From: an uncultured Oscillospiraceae bacterium
Lineage (GTDB): Bacteria; Bacillota; Clostridia; Oscillospirales; Oscillospiraceae
Assembly (NCBI GenBank): GCA_934675115.1
Contig: CAKUPH010000027.1
Span: 1 to 27,293, forward strand
DNA: 27,293 nucleotides
Reading direction: 5' to 3'
The notes under the pieces were generated by a model. It had not been told where the DNA came from and did not search any database. It was given only the letters and a program-made list of their open reading frames with translations. Of this stretch, positions 8,844 to 15,679 are shown in pieces. The stretch's first letter is position 1; every line of letters begins with the position of its first letter. The translations under genes were made by a program, and so were the position numbers.

Positions 8844-9042
8844 TCACCTTCCGCGGTACCACCCGCATTCGCGCCGGAACGGCGCGCGCTCAAGACCCCT
8901 ATAACGGTGGGCGTCCGTCCCGCTCTCACGGGCCGCTCACGGGCGAACCAAGCGGGGGCCGGTGAGGACGGCTTTCAGCCGATGGCCGTCCCTCTCTGCC
9001 AGAGGCAGTCCCGCTATTTTCCCGGTCAACGCATTTCAATAC
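8807..9042 (-). promoter_or_regulatory. T-box riboswitch leader (tRNA-Phe) of pheST
   Basis: Read on the minus strand, the leader contains an AGAGAG loop followed by GGCTGAAAGCC of Stem I, then the likely specifier TTC (8945-8947) followed by GCCCGTGAG, matching a Phe codon at the usual place. The conserved T-box GGGTGGTACCGCGG lies at about 8851-8864. After it comes a terminator stem and six T. Uncharged tRNA-Phe pairs with the specifier and T-box and favours the antiterminator, allowing pheST transcription. The T-box is certain; the specifier assignment is by position and by agreement with the downstream genes. Confidence 0.95.
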
Positions 9043-9047
9043 AAGAA

Positions 9048-9076
9048 TTTATATCATAAATCCGGTTGAAATGCAA
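9048..9076 (-). promoter_or_regulatory. pheST promoter
   Basis: On the minus strand TTGCAT (9071-9076), a 17-bp spacer and TATAAA (9048-9053) form a good sigma-A promoter whose start site, near 9042, is exactly where the T-box leader begins. Confidence 0.85.
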
Positions 9077-9094
9077 GGGGGAAATCCTTATAAT
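9066..9094 (+). promoter_or_regulatory. Promoter of the nnr-alr-mazF gene group
   Basis: TTGAAA (9066-9071), a 17-bp spacer and a perfect TATAAT (9089-9094) form a near-consensus sigma-A promoter pointing into nnr. Its -35 box shares base 9071 with the -35 box of the opposite pheST promoter, so the two polymerases cannot bind at once. Confidence 0.85.
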
Positions 9095-9162
9095 AAAGAA
9101 CACTGAACAGACCGCACCGCGGTTGATTGTACACAGAATATGACGCCGAAAGGGTGATGGAT

Positions 9163-10800
9163 ATGCGGCATCTGGCCACAGCCGCCCAGATGAGGGAGAC
9201 GGACCGCCGGGCCATTCACGAGTGGGGCATCCCGTCCACGCTGCTGATGGAGCGGGCGGCACAGGGAATCTTTGACGCCGTGCAGGAGCTGGCGGAGGAG
9301 CGCCCCGCCGGGCGGGAAAAGGCGGTTTACCTGCCGGAGGCCCGGGGAGAGGTGCTGATGGGGGGCGAAGTGTTCCCCTATACCCGGAATGCTCCGGGAC
9401 AGGAGAAAATTGTTGCCGTGTTCGCCGGGCCGGGCAACAACGGCGGCGACGGCGTGGCGGTGGCCGGGCTGCTCCGGCGGGCCGGATGGACGGTGCGCTG
9501 CTTCCTCGTGGGCAAACGGGAAAAAATGACCGACGACTGCCGGGAGATGGAGCGGCGGCTCACAGAGCTGGGCGGTGCGCTGGAAGATTACGACTCCGCA
9601 AATGGAGAGCAGGCGGCCTTTGCCCTGTCCGCCGCCGTCATCGTGGACGCGGTGTTCGGCGTGGGGCTGAACTCCAATCTCCGGGAGCCGGGGGCGTCGG
9701 CAGTGGCGCTGATGAACCGCGCTTCCGCCAAAGTCGTGGCCGCCGACATCCCCTCCGGCGTGGAGGCGGACACCGGCCGGGTGCTGGGTGACGCGGTGCG
9801 GGCAGACGTGACGGTGACCTTTTCCATGGCGAAGCCCGGCCTGTACGTGGGCAAGGGTGCGCTGTGCGCCGGAAGGGTGATCGTCCACGACATCGGCATC
9901 CCGGCGGACATTCTGGCCGGGGAGGACTATCTTGCCCACGTCATTGACGGCGCACTGGTGCGAAGTTGGCTGCCGCGGCGGCTCGCCGACAGCCACAAGG
10001 GCAACTTCGGGAAGGTGCTGGTGGTGGGCGGCTCCAGAGGCTACACCGGCGCTCCAATCATGGCGGCCCGGGGGGCGCTGCGCTCCGGCGCGGGCCTTGT
10101 GAGCCTTGCGGTGCCGGAGCCGGTCTACCAGATCGCCGCCATCAAGTGCGACGAGGCCATGCCCTCGCCGCTGCCGGTGGGGGAGGACGGCGAACTGGAC
10201 GAATCCGCCCTCATGCCCCTGCTGGGGATGCTGGCGGGGAAGGACGCCGCCCTCCTCGGTCCGGGCCTTGGCCGGAGCGCCGGGGCGGAGAGCCTTGTAT
10301 ACAGCGTGCTGACCACGGTGGATTTCCCGCTGGTGGTGGACGCCGATGGCATAAACGCCCTGTCCCGGCATATGGATATTCTGGACGGGCGGCGGGACTG
10401 CCCCACCATCGTCACCCCTCACGACGGGGAGTTTGCCCGGATGGGGGGCGACCTGTCCGACGGCGACCGGCTGAGTGCCGCCCGGCGGTTCGCTGTGGAG
10501 CACGGCTGCCTGCTGGTGCTCAAGGGCCACCGCACCATTATCGCCCTGCCCAACGGGGAGTGCTTCGTGAACACCACGGGCAACTCCGGCATGGCCAAGG
10601 GCGGCTCCGGCGACGTGCTGGGCGGCATGATCCTGTCTCTGCTGGGACAGGGGATGAACCCGGTGCGGGCGGCGGTGTGCGCCGTGTGGCTCCATGGTCG
10701 GGCGGGGGATCTGGCCGCGGCGGACAAAGGCGAATACGGCATGCTGCCCACGGATCTCATTGAGCAGATCCCCTATGCTATGAAAGAACTGACGGTCTGA
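9163..10800 (+). CDS. nnr: Bifunctional NAD(P)H-hydrate epimerase / ADP-dependent (S)-NAD(P)H-hydrate dehydratase
   Basis: A 545-residue fusion that repairs hydrated NAD(P)H. The N-terminal YjeF-N (NnrE) half shows RETDRRAIHEWGIPSTLLME, the GPGNNGGDG loop (about residues 89-97) and AADIPSGVEADTG. The C-terminal ribokinase-like NnrD half begins near residue 285 with GKVLVVGGSRGYTGAP and holds DADGIN, TPHDGEFARM and TGNSGMAKGGSGDVLGG, where the aspartate is catalytic. An insertion of roughly 25 residues (about 47-75) precedes the GPGNNGGDG loop, making the first half longer than usual. ATG at 9163 is preceded by AAAGGG at 8 nt; upstream in-frame TTG and ATG codons have worse ribosome sites. It is first in a plus-strand group ending with alr and mazF. 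Confidence 0.95.
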   Translation: MRHLATAAQMRETDRRAIHEWGIPSTLLMERAAQGIFDAVQELAEERPAGREKAVYLPEARGEVLMGGEVFPYTRNAPGQEKIVAVFAGPGNNGGDGVAVAGLLRRAGWTVRCFLVGKREKMTDDCREMERRLTELGGALEDYDSANGEQAAFALSAAVIVDAVFGVGLNSNLREPGASAVALMNRASAKVVAADIPSGVEADTGRVLGDAVRADVTVTFSMAKPGLYVGKGALCAGRVIVHDIGIPADILAGEDYLAHVIDGALVRSWLPRRLADSHKGNFGKVLVVGGSRGYTGAPIMAARGALRSGAGLVSLAVPEPVYQIAAIKCDEAMPSPLPVGEDGELDESALMPLLGMLAGKDAALLGPGLGRSAGAESLVYSVLTTVDFPLVVDADGINALSRHMDILDGRRDCPTIVTPHDGEFARMGGDLSDGDRLSAARRFAVEHGCLLVLKGHRTIIALPNGECFVNTTGNSGMAKGGSGDVLGGMILSLLGQGMNPVRAAVCAVWLHGRAGDLAAADKGEYGMLPTDLIEQIPYAMKELTV

Positions 10801-10834
10801 ACGGAACAAATTATATCAACGGAGGAACTCAGAG

Positions 10835-11455
10835 ATGAAGGTATTGATGCTCAACGGAAGCGCCAATCCCAAGGGCAACACCAACCGCGCGCTGCTGGAG
10901 ATCGGCGCGCAGCTGGAGCGTGAGGACGTGGAGTACGAGATCGTCCAGCTGGGCGGCCAGCCCATCCGGGACTGCATTGGCTGCGGCGGCTGCGCCAAGG
11001 GCGAGTGTGTGTTTGACGACGGCGGCGTGAACGAATTTGTAGAGAAGGCCCGGGCGGCGGACGGCTTTGTGTTCGCCACGCCGGTCTACTACGCCCACCC
11101 CAGCGGACGGATCCTGTCCTTCCTCGACCGGGTGTTTTACAGCGGCGGGTCCGCCTTCGCCTACAAGCCCGGCGCCGCGGTGGCGGTGGCCCGCCGGGCG
11201 GGCACCACCGCGTCGCTGGACGCGCTGGATAAGTATTTCGGCATTACTCAGATGCCGCAGGTCAGCTCCACCTATTGGAACCTTGCCCATGGCTGGGTCC
11301 CCGGCGAAGCGGAGCAGGACGGCGAGGGAATGCAGACCATGCGGAACATCGCCCGGAACATGGCGTGGATGCTCAAGTGCTTCGAGGCGGGGCGTCAGGC
11401 TGGCGTCGCCCTCCCTGCCACAGAGACCGGGACCAAGACGAACTTTATCCGGTAA
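10835..11455 (+). CDS. Flavodoxin-fold FMN reductase / iron-sulfur flavoprotein
   Basis: A 206-residue protein of the NADPH-dependent FMN reductase (flavodoxin-like) family. MKVLMLNGSANPKGNT at the N-terminus is the FMN phosphate-binding loop. A compact cysteine set, CIGCGGCAKGEC (C47, C50, C53, C58), resembles the 4Fe-4S motif of archaeal and clostridial iron-sulfur flavoproteins. FATPVYYAHPSGRILSFLDR is the second flavin-contact segment. It probably transfers electrons in the cytoplasm; the redox partner is not evident. GGAGG lies upstream of ATG 10835, 34 bp after nnr, suggesting co-transcription. The family is sure; cluster occupancy is inferred from cysteine spacing. Confidence 0.88.
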   Translation: MKVLMLNGSANPKGNTNRALLEIGAQLEREDVEYEIVQLGGQPIRDCIGCGGCAKGECVFDDGGVNEFVEKARAADGFVFATPVYYAHPSGRILSFLDRVFYSGGSAFAYKPGAAVAVARRAGTTASLDALDKYFGITQMPQVSSTYWNLAHGWVPGEAEQDGEGMQTMRNIARNMAWMLKCFEAGRQAGVALPATETGTKTNFIR

Positions 11456-11479
11456 TACCGGCGGAAAGGAGCAGCTTCA

Positions 11480-12112
11480 GTGCGCAGGAGCCTGTCTTGT
11501 GTACTGCTGATAACCCTGCTGCTCACCGGCTGCAAGTCCGGCGGGGGAGCGGAAAGTCCGGAAAACCTTGCCGCCCGCATCCGGGCGGAATATCTGAGCG
11601 TCACGGCTTTTACGGCCCAGCTGGACATCCACGTGGACTACGGCCAGCGGGTGTACGACTTTACGTTGGACACATCGTGGCGGAAGGACGGGGAGACGGT
11701 GCTCACCGTCACGGCCCCGGAGCTGATCGCGGGCATCACCGCCCGGATCGGGAAGGGCGAAGCCCTGCTGGAGTACGACGGGGCCAGCCTGTCCACCGGC
11801 CCGCTGTCCGGCGATGGCATGACGCCGCTGGAGGCGGTGCCCTTTCTCATGGAGCAGGTTACCGGGGGCTACATGGCCCGCTGCTCCCTTGAGACAGAGG
11901 GGGAGCGGCAGGTGCTGCGGGTATTCTGCCGGGACCCCAACAATGCCGAGGGGACAGGGCGGGAGTGCGCCCTGTATTTCGACACGGACAGCCACGACCT
12001 GCTGCGGGCGGAGCTGTCCTATGACGGAGCCGTGGTGCTGACGGCGGCGCTGACCAATTTTACGAAAGAGATGACAAATGATGAAGCGGGAGACGATGCG
12101 GACCTGGGCTGA
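11480..12112 (+). CDS. Putative lipoprotein of unknown function
   Basis: A 210-residue protein starting with GTG at 11480, about 9 nt after AAGGAG. Residues 1-18 form a lipoprotein signal (MRRSLSCVLLITLLLTGC) with lipobox LLTGC, so Cys18 should be lipidated and the protein held on the outer face of the membrane. The mature part is beta-rich, with segments such as FTAQLDIHVDYGQRVYDFTL and LTVTAPELIAGITARI, reminiscent of LolA/outer-membrane lipoprotein-carrier-like folds seen in other Firmicute lipoproteins. No catalytic motif is visible. Its last 35 bp overlap alr in another frame, implying translational coupling and possibly a role near the cell wall. The fold is a guess. Confidence 0.8.
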   Translation: MRRSLSCVLLITLLLTGCKSGGGAESPENLAARIRAEYLSVTAFTAQLDIHVDYGQRVYDFTLDTSWRKDGETVLTVTAPELIAGITARIGKGEALLEYDGASLSTGPLSGDGMTPLEAVPFLMEQVTGGYMARCSLETEGERQVLRVFCRDPNNAEGTGRECALYFDTDSHDLLRAELSYDGAVVLTAALTNFTKEMTNDEAGDDADLG

Positions 12113-13205
12113 GATCAGTCTGGGCAATCTGGAACACAACTACCGGACGCTGCGGGCCTGTGCCCCAGACAGCCGGTTTTTGGGCGTGGTCAAGGCCAAC
12201 GCCTACGGCCACGGCGCGGTGCCGGTGGCGAAAAAATTGCAGGAGCTGGGGGCGGACTATCTGGCGGTGGCCTGTCTGGAGGAGGCCCGGGAGCTGCGGG
12301 CGGCGGGCATCTGGATGCCCATCCTCATTCTGGGGGCTACGCCGCCGGACTTTGCCGGGGATGTGGTGGACCTTGACCTGACCCAGTCGGTGTTCACCCG
12401 GGAGCTGGCGCAGGCCCTGTCCGACGCGGCGGGTGAGAAGGGAAAGCGGGCCAGGGTCCACTGGAAGGTGGACACGGGCATGAGCCGTCTGGGCGTGCTG
12501 GCTCAGGACCCGGTCCGGGCCGCGGAGGAGATCGCCGCCATGGCGGCGCTGCCCCATCTGAACTCCGAGGGCATCTTCACCCACTTCGCCAACGCCGACG
12601 GGGACGAGGCGTACACCATGCTTCAGTTCACCCGGTTCCTCGACGTGCTGAAGGAGCTGAAGGACACCCACGGCCTGGAATTCAAAATCCGCCATTGCGC
12701 CGCCAGCGCCGCTGTGTTAAACTATCCCTGTACTCATCTCGACATGGTGCGCCCCGGCATCGCCCTGTACGGCCACTATCCCGATCCCTCCTGCGAGGGG
12801 CTGGACGGTCCGGGTCTGCTGCCGGTGATGACGCTGAAAAGCCGGGTGGCCGCCGTCCGGGAGCTGCCCGCGGAGACACCGGTGAGCTACGGCTGCACCG
12901 ACCGTTTTGAGGGTGAGCCGGGCCGGGTGGCTGTCCTGCCCATCGGATACGCCGACGGGCTCCACCGGGTGCTGTCCAATCAGGCGATGGTGTCGGTGGA
13001 CGGCTTGCTGCGGCCCATCATGGGCCGGGTGTGCATGGACATGTGCATGATCCGGCTGGAGCCGGGGGACGACGTGCGCCCCGGCGACGTGGCGGAGATC
13101 TTCGGCCAGTCTGTGCCCATCGAGACCATCGCCGGACAGGCGGACACCATCCAGTATGAGCTGCTGTGCGCGGTGTCCCCCCGGGTGCCGCGGCTGTATC
13201 TCTGA
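12078..13205 (+). CDS. alr: Alanine racemase
   Basis: A 375-residue fold-type III PLP enzyme that interconverts L- and D-alanine for peptidoglycan. The PLP lysine is in GVVKANAYGHG (K39). The opposing catalytic tyrosine is in PVSYGCTD (Y271), and the C-terminal beta domain has LPIGYADGLHR and GRVCMDM. A KVDTGMSRLG segment and HFANAD follow the family pattern. ATG at 12078 was chosen; it lies inside the lipoprotein gene, behind AAGAG. A later in-frame ATG at 12096 is possible but has a crowded ribosome site. In Firmicutes alr is often followed by a MazEF-type system, as the mazF gene here echoes. Confidence 0.97.
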   Translation: MMKRETMRTWAEISLGNLEHNYRTLRACAPDSRFLGVVKANAYGHGAVPVAKKLQELGADYLAVACLEEARELRAAGIWMPILILGATPPDFAGDVVDLDLTQSVFTRELAQALSDAAGEKGKRARVHWKVDTGMSRLGVLAQDPVRAAEEIAAMAALPHLNSEGIFTHFANADGDEAYTMLQFTRFLDVLKELKDTHGLEFKIRHCAASAAVLNYPCTHLDMVRPGIALYGHYPDPSCEGLDGPGLLPVMTLKSRVAAVRELPAETPVSYGCTDRFEGEPGRVAVLPIGYADGLHRVLSNQAMVSVDGLLRPIMGRVCMDMCMIRLEPGDDVRPGDVAEIFGQSVPIETIAGQADTIQYELLCAVSPRVPRLYL

Positions 13206-13226
13206 AAAACAGCGCACCGCTGTTTT
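13206..13226 (+). terminator. Hairpin with U-rich arm after alr
   Basis: A 9-bp stem (13206-13214 with 13218-13226, 3-nt loop) begins at the alr stop; its 3' arm ends in four T. It could terminate part of the transcripts before mazF. A-rich and T-rich arms make it nearly symmetric on both strands. Confidence 0.5.
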
Positions 13227-13390
13227 CCGCTCCGCATAAAATAACAGGGGAGCCGCCTGACCTCCGGCGGCGAGCCGCGGCGGTTTTTCCGCGGCGGGCA
13301 CGGTATAAAATCCGCCGCCCCGTGGGAGAATGTTAGTACCGGTCTACATAACTGCGGACCGGCACTATATCCGGCGGAGTGTGAATTTCA
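13227..13390 (+). promoter_or_regulatory. Structured alr-mazF intergenic region with a possible promoter
   Basis: This 164-bp stretch holds no credible gene. It contains a stem GCCGCC/GGCGGC (13252-13257 with 13266-13271), two copies of CCGCGGCGG separated by five T (about 13276-13298), a TATAAA hexamer at 13304-13309 without a good -35 box, and a CCGGTC/GACCGG inverted repeat (13339-13344 with 13357-13362) about 30 bp before mazF. The last could be an operator or a leader hairpin for the toxin gene; this is inference. Confidence 0.35.
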
Positions 13391-13756
13391 GTGGATAACA
13401 GCGTGAAACGAGGCGACATTTTTTACGCCGATCTCAGCCCGGTGGTGGGCAGTGAGCAGGGGGGCATCCGTCCGGTGCTCATTGTCCAGAACGACACCGG
13501 CAACCGGCACAGCCCGACGGTGATCGCGGCGGCGATCACGTCCCAGACGGGAAAGGCCCGCCTGCCCACCCACATCTCCCTGTCCGCCCACAGCTATGGC
13601 CTGCCCAAGGACTCCGTTGTTTTATTGGAGCAGATCCGGACGCTGGACAAGAAGCGGCTGCGGGAGCACATGGGCCGGGTGGACGATCAGGTCATGCGGC
13701 GGGTGGACACCGCCATCGCGGTGAGCTTCGGGCTGCACCCGGAGCAGCTGGTATGA
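13391..13756 (+). CDS. MazF/PemK-type mRNA interferase (EndoA-like toxin)
   Basis: A 121-residue protein of the type II toxin family MazF/PemK, close in layout to Bacillus EndoA (NdoA). The family start VKRGDIFYADLSPVVGSEQGGIRPVLIVQND contains the conserved arginine and the active-site loop; AAAITSQTGK carries the conserved serine/threonine; DSVVLLEQIRTLDKKRL matches the EndoA C-terminal half. Such enzymes cut mRNA at short sequences in the cytoplasm. The start is GTG at 13391 behind GGAG at about 11 nt. The usual antitoxin gene between alr and ndoA is absent: the gap is 185 bp and has no plausible frame. Function as a toxin is inferred from family. Confidence 0.93.
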   Translation: MDNSVKRGDIFYADLSPVVGSEQGGIRPVLIVQNDTGNRHSPTVIAAAITSQTGKARLPTHISLSAHSYGLPKDSVVLLEQIRTLDKKRLREHMGRVDDQVMRRVDTAIAVSFGLHPEQLV

Positions 13757-13794
13757 ACGAGGGCCGCGTCCGCGGCCTGTGATAACGCTGTACA

Positions 13795-13825
13795 GCCCGC
13801 CCCGGGTTTTTCTCCCGGGGCGGGC
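13795..13825 (+). terminator. GC-rich hairpin after mazF
   Basis: A 12-bp perfect stem (13795-13806 with 13814-13825) around a T-rich 7-nt loop lies between mazF and the next gene. There is no T-run on either side, so it is a poor classical terminator and may act as an mRNA 3' end or a leader structure. A smaller stem (GGCCGC/GCGGCC, about 13762-13777) precedes it. Confidence 0.45.
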
Positions 13826-13852
13826 GCAGAAAGAAACACGGAGGAACTGCGT

Positions 13853-14356
13853 ATGAAAACCAAGATCAAAGTGCTGTGCGCCGTGGCGGTCGTCCTTGCG
13901 GTAATCACCGCCGCCTATGCCGCCGTCAGCGCGGGGGCGGGCAGCTCCGGCGACCCGCTGGTGACGCTGAGCTACTTAACGGGCAAGTTCACCCCCCAGA
14001 TGGAAGAGAAAATGAAGGCCATGGTGGACGAGAAGGCGGCGGAGCTGACGAAAAAGTTCGAGCAGACGGCCGGTACCGGCTCCTCCAGCGCGGCGGTGTT
14101 CTCCGTGGTGACCCTCTCCAAGGGGCAGACGCTGGTGGGCGACGTGGGGTGCGAGGTCATGCTGCGCATCGGCTCGGCTACCTGCGTGTCCGACGGCTCC
14201 ACCGGCCTGATCGACACCACCTCCGGCGGCAATCTGGGCAACGGCAAGGCGCTGGAGAAGAACCACCTCTATATGGTCACCATCAGCACCCGCTCCGTCT
14301 CCGCCGGTTCGGAAACGGTGAAGCTGCTGGTCCGGGGGCCGTACACCATCCAGTAA
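13853..14356 (+). CDS. Secreted or membrane-anchored protein of unknown function
   Basis: A 167-residue protein with ATG at 13853 behind GGAGG. The first 24 residues form a signal sequence or N-terminal anchor (KVLCAVAVVLAVITAAYAAVSAG). Then comes GSSGDPLVTLSYLTGKF, a helical charged stretch (MEEKMKAMVDEKAAELTKKF, about residues 46-65), and a beta-rich C-terminal half (FSVVTLSKGQTLVGDVGCEVMLRIG onward) ending in KLLVRGPYTIQ. I do not recognise a named family, though DPLVTLSYL is a phrase I associate with small exported proteins of Oscillospiraceae. It has its own terminator, so it is probably expressed alone or from mazF read-through. Confidence 0.75.
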   Translation: MKTKIKVLCAVAVVLAVITAAYAAVSAGAGSSGDPLVTLSYLTGKFTPQMEEKMKAMVDEKAAELTKKFEQTAGTGSSSAAVFSVVTLSKGQTLVGDVGCEVMLRIGSATCVSDGSTGLIDTTSGGNLGNGKALEKNHLYMVTISTRSVSAGSETVKLLVRGPYTIQ

Positions 14357-14368
14357 ATACATATCCTG

Positions 14369-14397
14369 AAAGGCTCCGCTCCGGCGGGGCCTTTTTT
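14369..14397 (+). terminator. Rho-independent terminator
   Basis: An 11-bp stem with one wobble pair (14369-14379 with 14384-14394, 4-nt loop) runs into six T (14392-14397), 12 bp after the secreted-protein gene and just before the padR promoter. Confidence 0.9.
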
Positions 14398-14402
14398 GGG
14401 GC

Positions 14403-14431
14403 TTGACATACCTCGAAAATCTATGTATACT
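14403..14431 (+). promoter_or_regulatory. padR cassette promoter
   Basis: A perfect TTGACA (14403-14408), a 17-bp spacer and TATACT (14426-14431) form the strongest promoter in the window. The start site would be near 14438, about 50 bp before padR. The operator palindrome overlaps its spacer, -10 box and start site. Confidence 0.92.
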
Positions 14432-14451
14432 GTGCATAGATGACCGAGGTA
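14409..14451 (+). promoter_or_regulatory. Two-part palindromic operator at the padR promoter
   Basis: TACCTCG (14409-14415) mirrors CGAGGTA (14445-14451), and CTATG (14421-14425) mirrors CATAG (14435-14439), all around one centre at 14430. The 43-bp symmetric site covers the -10 box and start site, as expected for a dimeric repressor. PadR regulators usually repress their own operon, so the gene product at 14490 is the likely ligand; that assignment is inference. Confidence 0.8.
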
Positions 14452-14489
14452 TAAAACGCAGCCGCTCGCGCGGCAGTCAGGAGGACGTT

Positions 14490-14834
14490 ATGAAGATCGA
14501 CAAGAGCTTGCTGTCCGGCAGCACCACGCTGCTGGTGCTGTCCCTGCTCCGGGGCGGCGATATGTACGGGTACGAGATGATCTCGGAGCTGTCCCGGCGC
14601 AGCGACCGGACCTTTGAGCTGAAGGAGGGGACGCTCTATCCCATCCTCCACGGGCTGGAGCAGGACAAGTGCGTCTCCGCCTACGAAAAGGAGGCCCCCA
14701 CGGGCCGGAAGCGGAAGTATTACCACATTACCCGCCGCGGGCTGGAGCTGCTGGAGCAGAAGCAGGAGGAATGGCGCTTTTTCACCGGGAAGGTCGACGG
14801 CGTGGTGTTCGGCGACGCCCTCGCCCCGGCGTGA
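14490..14834 (+). CDS. PadR-family transcriptional regulator
   Basis: A 114-residue small PadR regulator (PadR-s2 size). The winged helix spans about residues 9-85: TTLLVLSLLRGGDMYGYEMISELSR, then LKEGTLYPILHGLEQDKCVSAY with the conserved GTLYP, then RKRKYYHITRRGLELLE, the wing and dimerisation helix. It likely represses its own promoter, where a long palindrome overlaps the -10 box. ATG at 14490 has an ideal GGAGG site; an upstream in-frame ATG at 14403 lies within the promoter itself and is rejected. The next gene begins 8 bp after the stop. The inducer is unknown; many PadR cassettes answer to antimicrobial or phenolic compounds. Confidence 0.95.
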   Translation: MKIDKSLLSGSTTLLVLSLLRGGDMYGYEMISELSRRSDRTFELKEGTLYPILHGLEQDKCVSAYEKEAPTGRKRKYYHITRRGLELLEQKQEEWRFFTGKVDGVVFGDALAPA

Positions 14835-14842
14835 GGTGGGCC

Positions 14843-15679
14843 ATGAATGTCAACTGGGAGTCTTGGGCTCACCGGGCGGCCCGGCACATCCGTTTTAAGC
14901 CAGACCGGGCCCCGGCGGAGGAAGAGCTGCTGGCCCACATGGAGGACCGGGCGGAGGCGCTGATCGGCGGCGGGATGCCCGTCCGGGACGCGGAGCAGGC
15001 CGCCCTCGCCGCCATGGGGGACGCCGACGAGGTGGGCGCGGCCCTCGCCGCCGTTCACAAGCCGTGGCTGGGCTATCTTTGGCTGTGGTCCCGCCGGGTG
15101 CTGATCGTGTGCGTTCTGGCGGCGCTGATCGCCGCCTTCGGTGCGGCGGACCGCCTGCCCCTGGCCCCGAACAGCGGCGTCGCGGAGCTTCGGGAGGAGC
15201 TTGAGCGCTGGGTGACCGACCCGGAGCACTATACCGTTGCGGTGCTTGACGCCGACTGCCGCGCCAAAAGCGACGGCTTTACCTTTACCGTGCCCCGGGC
15301 GGCGGCGGTGAGCAACAAGGCCTATGTCTACACAGAGGAGTACGACGGAAAGACGTACAACGTAGTGGTAAATTCCCAGCGCATCCTGCTGCTGCATCTG
15401 GAGTGCAGCCGCCTGCTGCCCATGACGGACGATCTCCCGGCCTTCCGGTATTTCTACGCCGTGGACGATCTGGGCAACCGCTACGAGGATTTCTGGGCGG
15501 CGGGGAACGATGACATGCAGCTGGCGGGCAATTACAGTCAGGTCAGCCTGTGGCGCAGCCGGTACGCCGCGCGGATCGCCCGGCTGGACCCCGACGCCAG
15601 TTGGGTCGAGCTGCGCTACGACCGGGACGGCCGGGACGTGCGCCTGCGCATCGACCTGACGGGAGGTGAGGGACAGTGA
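14843..15679 (+). CDS. PadR-associated membrane protein with N-terminal HAAS/permease-prefix-like domain
   Basis: A 278-residue protein. Residues about 1-75 form an all-helical region, AARHIRFKPDRAPAEEELLAHMEDRAEAL then AEQAALAAMGDADEVGAALAAVHKPW, which looks like the HAAS / permease-prefix domain usually encoded next to PadR regulators. One membrane span follows (about 85-105, RVLIVCVLAALIAAFGA). The remaining 170 residues should lie outside the cell, with beta-rich segments and no catalytic motif that I recognise. ATG at 14843 has GAGGTGGG upstream. Its stop overlaps the next start by 4 bp. The HAAS part may sense or recruit a partner; function is unknown. Confidence 0.85.
   Translation: MNVNWESWAHRAARHIRFKPDRAPAEEELLAHMEDRAEALIGGGMPVRDAEQAALAAMGDADEVGAALAAVHKPWLGYLWLWSRRVLIVCVLAALIAAFGAADRLPLAPNSGVAELREELERWVTDPEHYTVAVLDADCRAKSDGFTFTVPRAAAVSNKAYVYTEEYDGKTYNVVVNSQRILLLHLECSRLLPMTDDLPAFRYFYAVDDLGNRYEDFWAAGNDDMQLAGNYSQVSLWRSRYAARIARLDPDASWVELRYDRDGRDVRLRIDLTGGEGQ

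Noticed and set aside
13330..13398. Tiny ATG frame of 22 codons before mazF as an antitoxin
   Set aside because: Far too short for MazE/EndoAI, no ribosome site, and overlaps the toxin start.
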